Assembly: GCF_001687585.2 (NCBI RefSeq)
Contig: NZ_CP016537.2
Coordinates: forward strand, 2,824,001-2,888,000
Origin: Planococcus halocryophilus
GTDB lineage: Bacteria > Bacillota > Bacilli > Bacillales_A > Planococcaceae
Direction: 5' to 3'
Length of the DNA: 64,000 nt
Shown here: in pieces, positions 44,316 to 52,589 of the stretch
Numbering within the stretch: the stretch's first letter is position 1
How the letters are laid out: each line of letters starts with the position of its first letter
The notes under the pieces: generated by a model
What the model was told of the DNA's origin: nothing
The model's database searches: none
What the model saw: the letters and a program-made list of their open reading frames with translations, nothing else
Translations under genes and position numbers: made by a program

Positions 44316-45575
44316 TTAAAGGTCCGGCTTATCGTTTTCTTTTTCCATTTTTGTTTCAAATTTTTCAAGTTGACGCTTAGCAAAATCGCGCCCACCTATA
44401 CCGAAGGAAATTGCAAATGCGACTGCAAGTCCAGCGATAATGAACAGGAAGGCCAAGTTAACGATGTTTGTCGCAAAGTTCAACTGATCAAGCGTCATGA
44501 ATACGGCAATTACAATAATTACGTATTTCACAACAGCTCCCATAAGACGATTGCCAGAAGCTTGTTTTACATAGTTTCCAAGCAAGCTACCACCAATCAA
44601 GCCAAGACCTAGAATAATTAATGAACTAATGAGAAGCGGCAAGTATGCAATTACTGCTTCACCAATTCCATTTAATACATCTAGTTGCAGTACGTTCATC
44701 GCTTCTACAGTAAAGAAGATAATGATAATCGCTTGCACAACTTTACCAATAATATTGGCAATATCGAAACTTGGTGTCTTTGTTTTATCGATATTCAAAT
44801 ATGTTGAGAAGCGGTTAATCCCTGTTCCATTTAATAAGCTAATCAACAAATCTCCCACGAATTTAGCGATTAAGACACCCACTAGAATAAGGATGATCGC
44901 TACAAAGATGTTTGGAATCATGTTCAGAACTTGATTGAGCATGTTTACAATGGGTTCAGAGATAGAACGAATATTCAATGTTTCTAACGCAATTGTCAAT
45001 ATCGGAATTAAGACGATAACAAAGACTGTATTAGCTAAAACATTTGCTAATGTCGCCTTGTCTCCAGCGTCCATTCTTGTTGTTCCTGTCGTGCCACTTG
45101 GTTTGTTAGTAAACTTATTAAACCACTTATCAATGTTAATGGCTGTTAAAAGACTGAACACAAGATTTTTTACAAACTTAGCAACAAAGTAACCAATTAC
45201 AAGGATAATAATAGCCATGAAGAGATTTGGCAAGAACGCCAATAGCTTATCCATCATGTTTGAAATTGGCTGTGCTACATTGTTCATATCCAAAGCTTGC
45301 AGAACGCTCGGAATAAACAAAATGAAGATTAGGTAATAAAGAATTTTCCCTATAGAATCCAGTATGCTGTCTGCGTCTTCTTTTGTTTTTGCCATATGGC
45401 CTTTGACCATGGCACGATCTGCACCTGCTTTTTTCAAGCCTTTAGTAAAAATAGCCCGTACAACCGTTGCAACAATCCATGCGACAAGTAATAATAATAA
45501 TGCCCCTAAAACGTTTGGAATGTAGTCGATAATCGTGTTTCCAACTCCTCTAAAAGAGTTGCCAATGTCATTCAT
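44316..45575 (-). CDS. mechanosensitive-channel-related membrane protein with TM-helix repeats
   Basis: A 419-residue protein with three or four copies of a conserved transmembrane helix repeat (PF05552 type): IPNVLGALLLLLVAWIVA, LPNLFMAIIILVIGYFVA, IPNIFVAIILILVGVLIA and a weaker LPLLISSLIILGLGLIGG copy. Further hydrophobic segments lie between, and the tail is charged (EKFETKMEKEND). Related proteins are annotated as mechanosensitive ion channels, but the MscS pore/beta domain is not visible, so channel activity is unproven. AAAGGAGGACGAGGTT precedes the ATG at 45575. A sigma-B-like promoter lies 45 bases upstream. Confidence 0.78.
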   Translation of the reverse strand: MNDIGNSFRGVGNTIIDYIPNVLGALLLLLVAWIVATVVRAIFTKGLKKAGADRAMVKGHMAKTKEDADSILDSIGKILYYLIFILFIPSVLQALDMNNVAQPISNMMDKLLAFLPNLFMAIIILVIGYFVAKFVKNLVFSLLTAINIDKWFNKFTNKPSGTTGTTRMDAGDKATLANVLANTVFVIVLIPILTIALETLNIRSISEPIVNMLNQVLNMIPNIFVAIILILVGVLIAKFVGDLLISLLNGTGINRFSTYLNIDKTKTPSFDIANIIGKVVQAIIIIFFTVEAMNVLQLDVLNGIGEAVIAYLPLLISSLIILGLGLIGGSLLGNYVKQASGNRLMGAVVKYVIIVIAVFMTLDQLNFATNIVNLAFLFIIAGLAVAFAISFGIGGRDFAKRQLEKFETKMEKENDKPDL

Positions 45576-45619
45576 AACCTCGTCCTCCTTTTGTTTTTTT
45601 TGCACATTCTATTATTATC

Positions 45620-45645
45620 ATCCCCTTACTTCTACGAAACTAAAC
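45620..45645 (-). promoter_or_regulatory. candidate sigma-B promoter for the TM-helix-repeat protein
   Basis: On the minus strand GTTTAG (45640-45645), a 14-base spacer, then GGGGAT (45620-45625), close to the sigma-B pattern GTTTAA-N13-15-GGGWAW. Confidence 0.45.
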
Positions 45646-45750
45646 GCCTAGCAACTAAATTGTATATAATTAGTTGAAAAATCAGATAAAAAAGAACGAG
45701 CTGATTTCACATTAAAAGCTTTTTCCCATTGATACTAGGACGCTAATGGT

Positions 45751-45779
45751 TTGAGATAGTATTCTCCTTCTATTATAAT
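45751..45779 (+). promoter_or_regulatory. sigma-A promoter of the small HTH gene
   Basis: TTGAGA (45751-45756), a 17-base spacer, TATAAT (45774-45779), directly before the ribosome binding site of the next gene. Confidence 0.75.
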
Positions 45780-45802
45780 AAAAGAAAAGAGGAGGCGATC
45801 CT

Positions 45803-46033
45803 ATGTATATGACAGTCCAGGAAACTGCAGCTTTTTTGTCCATGCCTGAAGAACAAGTCAACCGTTATGTGTTAGAAGGCCGTATTCGCGCAGTCCATGA
45901 CGGAGAGCAATACATGATCAACACTTCTCAATTCGGCACACATTTTCAGCAGTTGGAACAGGCTAAATTGGCGTTGGAAGAATGGCGCGCTACCCCGATA
46001 CCAGATGACGTGGATATTAAAGATGAAGATTAA
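45803..46033 (+). CDS. small excisionase-type helix-turn-helix protein
   Basis: A 76-residue protein whose first 50 residues match the HTH_17/excisionase fold (MTVQETAAFLSMPEEQVNRYV, then GRIRAVHDGEQYMI), followed by an acidic helix ending PDDVDIKDED. No integrase or phage gene is near, so it is probably a chromosomal DNA-binding or partner protein rather than a true Xis. It has its own near-consensus promoter, GAGGAGGCGATCCT before the ATG, and a terminator after the stop. Confidence 0.8.
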   Translation: MYMTVQETAAFLSMPEEQVNRYVLEGRIRAVHDGEQYMINTSQFGTHFQQLEQAKLALEEWRATPIPDDVDIKDED

Positions 46034-46039
46034 CCAATA

Positions 46040-46075
46040 AAAAGCATCTTGGACTAACCAGTCCAAGATGCTTTT
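46040..46075 (+). terminator. terminator of the small HTH gene
   Basis: A 16-bp perfect stem AAAAGCATCTTGGACT with its complement and AACC loop. A close copy of the same hairpin occurs at 46280-46319. Confidence 0.85.
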
Positions 46076-46157
46076 ACATCGCGTTGAACAAGTTACTAAC
46101 CTACTATATTTTATGAAAAGCAGATACTTTTACTATTTAAAAAAAGTGAACTGTTTA

Positions 46158-46252
46158 CTTATTTGGAGAAGCGTTCGCTCGACTCCTGCGAGAATAACGA
46201 GTTTGAGAGACCCGTAGAGAGCGGGAGCGAGCGATAAGCTTCGGAAAATAAG
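46158..46252. repeat. imperfect inverted-repeat intergenic element
   Basis: A 95-base element with outer arms CTTATTT/AAATAAG, inner GAAGC/GCTTC and CGCTCG/CGAGCG. It carries CTCCTGCGAGAA and GAGACCCGTAGAG segments reminiscent of GC-rich stem-loop repeats scattered in Bacillales genomes. It lies between two near-identical terminators. There is no coding potential, and the rest of the 46076-46355 gap shows nothing else. Confidence 0.55.
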
Positions 46253-46279
46253 GGTATTCAAAACTTTCTAAATAGCATA

Positions 46280-46319
46280 AAAAAGCATCTAGGACTAATC
46301 AGCCCTAGATGCTTTTTTA
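46280..46319. terminator. terminator of the metY-metX operon
   Basis: AAAAAGCATCTAGG pairs with CC(C)TAGATGCTTTTT around the same ACTAATCAG-type loop as the hairpin at 46040. It lies 37 bases after the metX stop on the minus strand. Confidence 0.82.
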
Positions 46320-46355
46320 TGTCAGCTTCTCCATACTTGATTTCAATAAAATTGT

Positions 46356-47369
46356 TTACCTTATAAGCTCCGGCACTATAAGGCTTTTTAACTTTTCTTC
46401 TATAAAGCCTCCCCATTTTTCAAACTCTATCAAAAATCCGTCATGACCAAAATCCGTTTCAATGATTTTCCAAGCTGTATTAGTTTGCTTTTCAAGCCAT
46501 GGAACCATCAGTTCATTCGGATAAAGTAAATCATGTGTAAATGATAAAGAGTATACCGGAACTTCTAAAACTGCACCTTCAATGTCATGTGTATTCATTG
46601 CTTTTAACAACACTAAATAACTATTCGCATCGAAACGACCTGCTAATTTTTTTCCTTGATAATTTAAATACGACTGTACATTGAATTCGCTATCATTACC
46701 GCTCCGCCCAAAACGCTGATTGAACATTTTGCCACTCCGATAAGTAACCATACCAGCCATTCTAGCTACTTCGAATCCTTTTAACAAACTAGCGTCTTTG
46801 TAATTCCCGCCATTAAAATCTTTATCATTTTCAATTGCTACTATCCCAATGTGGTTAAATGCTACTCCATAGTCACTATAATACGGAGTAACGGCTAACG
46901 GAAAAATCGCTCCGATAAATTCCGGGTAAGTTCTTCCCCACTCTAGGGTTTTCATCCCCCCAAGTGACCCCCCGATTACTGCAGCCACTTTCTTAATTCC
47001 TAGTTTTTTTAACGCTTGATATTCTGCTCGGACCATATCACGTATCGTCAGGGTTGGGAAATCAGCTTTGTATGGTGCCCCACTTAAAGGATTGACCGAT
47101 AAAGGTCCCGTCGATCCATGACAACCGCCTAACACATTAAAAGTAATCACTTGAAAAACAGTCGTATCCACTGGCATCCCCGGACCAACTAGTCCCGCCC
47201 ACCAACCTGGATTTTGCTCTGTGCCAACTGTATGTTGATCTCCAGTTAGCGCATGACAAACCAGAATAACAGGAGCATTTTTATCTCCGAGACGTTCATA
47301 TGCAAGTTCTACATTGTTTATCGTCTTAGTTGAGTCCAAGGTTAATGAGCCAACGGATACTGTTTTCAT
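46356..47369 (-). CDS. metX: homoserine O-acetyltransferase
   Basis: A 337-residue alpha/beta-hydrolase-fold enzyme that acylates homoserine with acetyl-CoA in methionine synthesis. The nucleophile elbow is GGSLGGMKTLEW. GWWAGLVGPG, NVLGGCHGSTGP and the C-terminal FGHDGFL with the catalytic His match MetX. Acetyl rather than succinyl specificity is inferred from the adjacent O-acetylhomoserine sulfhydrylase. It follows metY by 12 bases, with AAGGAGGAATCGGC before the ATG, and is under the SAM-I riboswitch upstream of metY. Confidence 0.93.
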   Translation of the reverse strand: MKTVSVGSLTLDSTKTINNVELAYERLGDKNAPVILVCHALTGDQHTVGTEQNPGWWAGLVGPGMPVDTTVFQVITFNVLGGCHGSTGPLSVNPLSGAPYKADFPTLTIRDMVRAEYQALKKLGIKKVAAVIGGSLGGMKTLEWGRTYPEFIGAIFPLAVTPYYSDYGVAFNHIGIVAIENDKDFNGGNYKDASLLKGFEVARMAGMVTYRSGKMFNQRFGRSGNDSEFNVQSYLNYQGKKLAGRFDANSYLVLLKAMNTHDIEGAVLEVPVYSLSFTHDLLYPNELMVPWLEKQTNTAWKIIETDFGHDGFLIEFEKWGGFIEEKLKSLIVPELIR

Positions 47370-47381
47370 GCCGATTCCTCC

Positions 47382-48674
47382 TTATACGTTTTCTAACACG
47401 GTTACTTGGATTGCCTGCTCTAAGTCAGCAATTAGATCTTCTGCATTTTCTAATCCCACAGACAGTCGGATTAACTCTTCTGTTACGCCTGATGATTTCA
47501 GTTCTTCATCGTTTAATTGTTGATGTGTAGTAGAGGCAGGATGGATGATAAGCGATTTCGCATCGCCAACATTAGCTACATGAGACCAAAGCTTAATGTT
47601 GTCGATTACTTTACGTCCGGCTTCTCGTCCACCTTTAATACCAAAATTGACAATCGATCCATAACCATCATTTTTCAAGTATTTCTTCGCAATTTGATGA
47701 GAAGGATGATCTTCAAATCCTAGGTAATTGACCCACTCAATTTGCGGATGTTGTTTTAAGTACTCTGCAATAATTTGAGCGTTGCTATTGTGCTTTGGAA
47801 TACGTAAATGCAAAGTCTCTAACCCTTGCAACAAAGCATGGGCGCTATCAGGGCTTAATGACGGGCCAAAGTCACGCAATAATTGAACGCGTAGTTTTGT
47901 CGCAAAGGCAGCATCCGGTACATCAATGCCATAACGCAGTCCATGGTAAGTTTCATCCGGTTCTGTATAGTTCGGGAAGCGTGGATTATTCCAATTGAAT
48001 TTTCCAGCATCTACTGCCACTCCACCAATTGTCGTCCCATGTCCACCAATCCATTTTGTAGCTGAATGAATGACTACGTCTGCTCCAAACTCAATTGGAT
48101 TGCTGCCATATGGTGAAGCAAATGTATTATCGATCAATAATGGCAATCCGTGTGCATGAGCAATTTCTGCTACTTTTTCTACATCAAAGACGTTCAAGCT
48201 CGGATTACCGATAATTTCCCCAAATAATGCTTTTGTTTTATCTGTAATGGCTGCTTTAAAATTCTCTGGGTTTGTCGCATCTACAAATTTAGTTGTGATG
48301 CCATAACGTGGCAATGTATTGGCAAATAAATTATAAGTACCACCATAAAGACTGCTATCCGCTATAATTTCATCCCCGGCTTCTGCAATGTTCAAAATAG
48401 AAAAGGCGATTGCTGCCATTCCTGAAGAAAGAGCAACTGCTGCAGTCCCACCTTCTAATAACGCTACTCGCTGTTCAAACACATCCACTGTCGGATTCAT
48501 AATACGTGAGTAAATATTTCCAACATCTTTTAAACCAAATAAATCTTGTGCATGCTGCGTATCTTTAAAAACATAAGAAGTTGTTTTATAAACCGGTACA
48601 CCTCTCGATCCAGTTGTTGGATCTACTTGTTGTCCACCGTGTAATAATAATGTTTCTGGTTTTAAGTTTGTCAT
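47382..48674 (-). CDS. metY: O-acetylhomoserine sulfhydrylase
   Basis: A 430-residue PLP enzyme of the Cys/Met metabolism family. It opens with ETLLLHGGQQVDPTTGSRGVP, has the phosphate/cofactor site YSRIMNPTVDVFE, and the PLP Lys in HSATKWIGGHG. The length and the GATIVD-like variant (GGVAVDAG) fit O-acetylhomoserine aminocarboxypropyltransferase rather than cystathionine gamma-synthase. It makes homocysteine from O-acetylhomoserine and sulfide. It is the first gene behind the minus-strand SAM-I riboswitch; ATAGGGGGAATAGAAA precedes the ATG. Confidence 0.93.
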   Translation of the reverse strand: MTNLKPETLLLHGGQQVDPTTGSRGVPVYKTTSYVFKDTQHAQDLFGLKDVGNIYSRIMNPTVDVFEQRVALLEGGTAAVALSSGMAAIAFSILNIAEAGDEIIADSSLYGGTYNLFANTLPRYGITTKFVDATNPENFKAAITDKTKALFGEIIGNPSLNVFDVEKVAEIAHAHGLPLLIDNTFASPYGSNPIEFGADVVIHSATKWIGGHGTTIGGVAVDAGKFNWNNPRFPNYTEPDETYHGLRYGIDVPDAAFATKLRVQLLRDFGPSLSPDSAHALLQGLETLHLRIPKHNSNAQIIAEYLKQHPQIEWVNYLGFEDHPSHQIAKKYLKNDGYGSIVNFGIKGGREAGRKVIDNIKLWSHVANVGDAKSLIIHPASTTHQQLNDEELKSSGVTEELIRLSVGLENAEDLIADLEQAIQVTVLENV

Positions 48675-48718
48675 TTTCTATTCCCCCTATTTTTTGTTTT
48701 GTTGCTGCAAAGAGGACG

Positions 48719-48886
48719 AAAAAAGCCCCCTTCGCTAAGAAGAGGGCCGCATATACGGAGTTTTCCTCCTCTTATCTATCAGAACCTATAACTCCGGTTC
48801 TGTAGGAATTAGCACCTTTCCAGACAAAATCGTCTGTTGGTTGCCGGGCATCACAGGGCCTATCCCTCCGCCACTCTTGATAAGAG
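48719..48886 (-). promoter_or_regulatory. SAM-I (S-box) riboswitch controlling metY-metX
   Basis: On the minus strand the aptamer (about 48771-48886) has P1 arms CTTATC and GATAAG, the kink-turn region GGCGGAGGGA, the GGCCCTGTGATGCCCGGCAACC stretch, and AAGGTGCTAATTCC. The expression platform is a GCCC-CTTC/GAAG-GGGC terminator hairpin with TTTTTT (48719-48747). SAM binding should terminate transcription before metY. Confidence 0.95.
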
Positions 48887-49018
48887 TATTAAATTTAATT
48901 TTTGATCTTGTTTTGAAGTATAGAAACTTTTTTTTCATTTGTCAAGCTTATTAGTCAAAAAATTTTGAAACTTCAACTCTTTTCAAACGTTATCTTTTAT
49001 ATAAAGGAGGAACCAGCT

Positions 49019-49660
49019 ATGTTTATTTGGATTTCGCTATTATTTATTGTCAGCTATGGAATTGGTTGTTGTCACGGGGCTCTGATGGCACAAATGTTAT
49101 CCGGTGTGAATGTTAAAAACTCCGGCGTGAAAAACTCCGGTGCTTCTAATGCAGCAATTGTTTTAGGTTGGAAGTATGGATTGCTCGTTGCTGTTATTGA
49201 TATTTTTAAAGGATTTGCGGCAGTTGTAGGTTTACGGCTGCTACTAGGTTTAGGTAATTTCTCTCCTGAGCTCACGTGGTCGATGCTGTTTGTGGCAGGT
49301 GCTGGCGTTATTTTCGGTCACAACTTTCCGTTCTATATGAAGTTTGACGGAGGTAAAGGAACTGCTTCTGTTATTGGGGTCATGTTAGCACTCGACTGGA
49401 AGCTTGGTTTACTTGGATTATTGTTATTGATTGTCGTTTCGCTGGCAACAGACTATCTCGTTATCGGCGTACTTGTACTATATGCTGTTTTTTATATAAT
49501 AGCAGTTGTCCCTGCAATTGGGCTTTGGCCACTATTGATCGGTACTCTACTTTTTGCAATGGCCGTTTGGAAGCATCGCGAAAATATTATACGAATAAAG
49601 AATGGTACTGAAACAAAAGTATCTGCAGTTTTTCAGAAGAAACCTTCCACTCCAGTTTAA
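49019..49660 (+). CDS. divergent PlsY-like membrane protein
   Basis: A 213-residue protein with about six transmembrane helices, related to PlsY acyltransferases. Motif 2 (GHNFPFYMKFDGGKGTAS) and motif 3 (KHRENIIRIKNGTE) are well kept. Motif 1 is altered: where PlsY has GSGNxGAxN, this protein has GVKNSGASN, losing the conserved Ser. It may acylate another substrate or be inactive. AAAGGAGG precedes the ATG at 49019; the frame from 48965 has no ribosome binding site. It stands alone between two SAM-I riboswitches. Confidence 0.8.
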   Translation: MFIWISLLFIVSYGIGCCHGALMAQMLSGVNVKNSGVKNSGASNAAIVLGWKYGLLVAVIDIFKGFAAVVGLRLLLGLGNFSPELTWSMLFVAGAGVIFGHNFPFYMKFDGGKGTASVIGVMLALDWKLGLLGLLLLIVVSLATDYLVIGVLVLYAVFYIIAVVPAIGLWPLLIGTLLFAMAVWKHRENIIRIKNGTETKVSAVFQKKPSTPV

Positions 49661-49771
49661 TTAGGAAGTTGAGCGCATTTCAAAATTTTTGAAATAAAAA
49701 TCAATCTTCTTCTTGACTTTTTTGCTATTCCGCCATAAAGTAGGAATCACGAATCGAATAGCATACATCAC

Positions 49772-49950
49772 TTTCTTATCCAGAGAAACCGAGGGACAGG
49801 CCCTATGACGTTTCGGCAGCAGATTTGTTTAACCACAAAAACTGTGCCAACTCCTGCAAATGCACTCGTGCATTTGGAAGATGAGAATTAGATGGTTTCT
49901 ACAGGAGCCCTCTTTTTTCTTATGGTTTAAGAAAAAAGAGGGCTCTTTTT
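49772..49950 (+). promoter_or_regulatory. SAM-I (S-box) riboswitch controlling metNPQ and the M20 gene
   Basis: The aptamer (about 49772-49887) shows P1 arms TTCTTATC and GATGAGAA, the kink-turn AAACCGAGGGA, GGCCCTATGACG-TTCGGCA, and TGTGCCAACTCCTGCAAA. The terminator is a long stem, GAGCCCTCTTTTTTCTTA with its complement, followed by TTTTT (49905-49950). It is 70 bases upstream of metN. Confidence 0.95.
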
Positions 49951-50019
49951 GTCTAGTTTCTCAACGGATTGTGAGCATTAACGATTTGAAAAAATACAGC
50001 ATGAGGAGGTCAAGTCAAC

Positions 50020-51051
50020 ATGATTCAATTCGAAGGCGTCGCCAAAACCTACCAATCAGGGAAACAGGAAATCCATGCATTAAATGGCATCGATTTAACT
50101 GTCGAAACTGGCGAAATCTACGGAGTTATCGGCTTTAGTGGTGCTGGTAAAAGTTCATTAATCCGCACAGTAAACCTGCTCGAACGTCCTTCTAAAGGAC
50201 GTGTATTAATTCACGGAAAGGATATTTCGACGCTATCTAGCAAAGAAATTCGTACCATCAGAAAAGATATCGGTATGATTTTTCAGCATTTTAATTTACT
50301 GAATTCTAAAACCGTTTTTCACAATGTGGCTATGCCACTGCTACTGGCAAAGACGCCTAAAGCAGACATTGAAAAACAAGTAAAAGATTTACTCGACTTT
50401 GTAGGACTTGCAGACCAAGCACAAAAATATCCAGATCAATTGTCGGGTGGACAAAAGCAACGGATCGGTATAGCTCGTGCCCTTGCTACAAACCCTTCTG
50501 TTCTGTTATGCGATGAAGCGACGTCAGCGCTTGATCCTCAAACTACTAAATCTATTTTGGATTTACTCAAAAAAATCAATAAAGAATACAATATCACCAT
50601 TTTGCTTATTACTCATGAGATGGGTGTTATTCGAGAGATCTGTAACAAAGTGGCGGTTCTTGAAGAAGGGAAAGTCATTGAGCAAGGCACTGTTTTTGAA
50701 GTCTTTTCGAATCCACAACAAGCTACAACAAAACGTTTTGTCCGCTCTGTCATGAATGATGAATTACCCGAATCCTTGCTAGCCCAAATTCATGAACCGC
50801 ATAGCGATCACACAATTTTTCGTTTGCAGTTTACAGGGAATTCAGTCGGCACACCCGTAATGTCTCGTGTATCACGCAACTTTAACGTAGATTTAAATGT
50901 GTTATTTGGAAATATTACCGAATTACAAGGGGTTCCGTACGGCAACTTAATTGTGGAATTTTCCGGCGAACTAAAAGAAATTGAACGCGCAATAACCTCT
51001 ATTCGAGACAACAACATACACATAGAGGAGGTTACTCATTATGTCAGTTAA
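50020..51051 (+). CDS. metN: methionine ABC transporter ATP-binding protein
   Basis: A 343-residue ATPase: Walker A GFSGAGKSS (about 39-47), signature LSGGQKQRIGIARAL, Walker B LLCDEATSALD, then a C-terminal NIL domain (about 265-343) that binds methionine and inhibits transport when the cell is replete. Together with the upstream SAM-I riboswitch this identifies MetN rather than another amino acid importer. GAGGAGGTCAAGTCAAC precedes the ATG. The downstream permease gene overlaps by 11 bases. Confidence 0.95.
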   Translation: MIQFEGVAKTYQSGKQEIHALNGIDLTVETGEIYGVIGFSGAGKSSLIRTVNLLERPSKGRVLIHGKDISTLSSKEIRTIRKDIGMIFQHFNLLNSKTVFHNVAMPLLLAKTPKADIEKQVKDLLDFVGLADQAQKYPDQLSGGQKQRIGIARALATNPSVLLCDEATSALDPQTTKSILDLLKKINKEYNITILLITHEMGVIREICNKVAVLEEGKVIEQGTVFEVFSNPQQATTKRFVRSVMNDELPESLLAQIHEPHSDHTIFRLQFTGNSVGTPVMSRVSRNFNVDLNVLFGNITELQGVPYGNLIVEFSGELKEIERAITSIRDNNIHIEEVTHYVS

Positions 51052-51691
51052 CTATGATCAAATTTTAGAAGCTATATGGGAAACCATTTATATGACTGGC
51101 GCAGCATTCGGCTTTTCCTTATTGATCGGCTTTCCACTCGGAATCTTTCTAGTAGTTACCCGAAAAGGTCATTTATTAGAAAACGAGTCGGTATCTAATG
51201 TATTAAACATAGTCATCAATATTTTCCGCTCGATTCCTTTTATTATTTTAATGGTCGCCATTATTCCGTTGACACGACTTATTGTCGGAACCTCTATTGG
51301 AACTGCAGCAGCGATAGTTCCTTTAGTGTTTTACGCAGGACCTTATATTGCTCGGTTAATCGAAAACTCGCTCCTAGAAGTCGACAAAGGAGTTATCGAA
51401 GCGGCCCAAGCGATGGGTGCTTCACCGGCGCAAATCATTTTTCGGTTCTTGATTCCAGAAGCTCTCAGTTCTCTAGTTCTTGCATTAACTATAGCTGTAG
51501 TCGGATTGATCGGCGCATCTGCTATGGCTGGCGCTATTGGCGGCGGCGGCCTTGGAGACTTAGCGATTACATACGGATATCAGAGATTCGATACCTTTAT
51601 TATGGTTATCACAGTAGCTATTCTTGTCTTACTCGTGCAAGGAGTTCAATCTTTCGGAAATATACTATCAAGACGTGTAAGACGCAGTTAA
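51041..51691 (+). CDS. metP: methionine ABC transporter permease
   Basis: A 216-residue permease (also called MetI) with five transmembrane helices and the EAA-type coupling motif EAAQAMGASPAQIIFRFLIPEA. AGAGGAGGTTACTCATT, inside the end of metN, is its ribosome binding site, so the two are translationally coupled. It forms the channel of the MetNPQ importer. Confidence 0.95.
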   Translation: MSVNYDQILEAIWETIYMTGAAFGFSLLIGFPLGIFLVVTRKGHLLENESVSNVLNIVINIFRSIPFIILMVAIIPLTRLIVGTSIGTAAAIVPLVFYAGPYIARLIENSLLEVDKGVIEAAQAMGASPAQIIFRFLIPEALSSLVLALTIAVVGLIGASAMAGAIGGGGLGDLAITYGYQRFDTFIMVITVAILVLLVQGVQSFGNILSRRVRRS

Positions 51692-51728
51692 CACTAAACA
51701 AGCCCACACAAAATTGGAGGAATTATTT

Positions 51729-52562
51729 ATGAAAAAAATCACAGCAACAGTATTACTAACATTACTGGCATTAGTTTTGGCAGCATGCGGAGACGATAGC
51801 AATGCTGAAGGAACCACGAAAGTAACACTTGGCATTAGTGGTTCTGATACGACCATTTGGGATTATATTGCTGAAAAAGCTGAAAAAGAAGGCATTGATT
51901 TGGAAATTCAAACTTTTTCTGATTATGTAGCACCTAACTTGGCTCTGGCTGAAGGAGAATTGGACTTAAATGCGTTCCAAACGATTTCCTATTTTGATGA
52001 ATTTGTTGCCGAACACAATATCGATATTGTTCCAATTGGTTCTACTGTCATCGCGCCAATGGGATTGTATTCCGATAAATATGAATCTATTGAGGAACTT
52101 CCAGAAGGCTCACAAATCGCTGTACCTAACGAAGCGACGAACATGGGTCGTGCACTTTTACTTCTAGACGAAGCTGGTGTAATCACTCTTTCTGAAGATG
52201 CTGGACTAACTGGGACAGCTGAAGACATTACCGAAAATCCGAAAAACATTGAAATTGTCCCAATGGTTTCTGGTCATACACCACGCGCTATGCCTGATGT
52301 TGCCGCTTCAATTATTAATAATGGTGTTGCAGTAGATGCTGGATTGAATCCGACAGAAGATCCTATCGCACGTGAAAGTGATACAGCAAAACCTTATATT
52401 AATTTGATTGCAGCAAATGCTGAAGATGCAGACAACGAAGCTTATTTGAAAATCGTTGAATTATATCAACAAGAAGACACGACGGAATTTATCATTGAAC
52501 ATACAAAAGGCGCTCAAATTCCAACGAACGTGACAGTGGAAGAACTAGTCGACTACCAATAA
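51729..52562 (+). CDS. metQ: methionine-binding lipoprotein
   Basis: A 277-residue NlpA/MetQ-family substrate-binding lipoprotein. It has a signal peptide with lipobox LAAC, Cys20 being the lipidated residue, followed by the binding domain with characteristic stretches WDYIAEKAEKEGIDLEI, YVAPNLALAEGELDLNAFQ and VPNEATNMGRALLLL. The ATG at 51714 lies before the TTGGAGG ribosome binding site; the ATG at 51729 is the start. It is the third gene of the SAM-controlled operon. Confidence 0.95.
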   Translation: MKKITATVLLTLLALVLAACGDDSNAEGTTKVTLGISGSDTTIWDYIAEKAEKEGIDLEIQTFSDYVAPNLALAEGELDLNAFQTISYFDEFVAEHNIDIVPIGSTVIAPMGLYSDKYESIEELPEGSQIAVPNEATNMGRALLLLDEAGVITLSEDAGLTGTAEDITENPKNIEIVPMVSGHTPRAMPDVAASIINNGVAVDAGLNPTEDPIARESDTAKPYINLIAANAEDADNEAYLKIVELYQQEDTTEFIIEHTKGAQIPTNVTVEELVDYQ

Positions 52563-52589
52563 ACCATATTCCATAAAGGAGGCATTCTC

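Noticed and set aside
45803..46033. Phage or integrative element marker (excisionase-like protein)
   Set aside because: No integrase, attachment site duplication or other phage gene lies nearby; the gene has an ordinary promoter and terminator.
49860..50138. 92-codon plus-strand frame before metN
   Set aside because: It overlaps the SAM-I riboswitch terminator and the start of metN in another frame.
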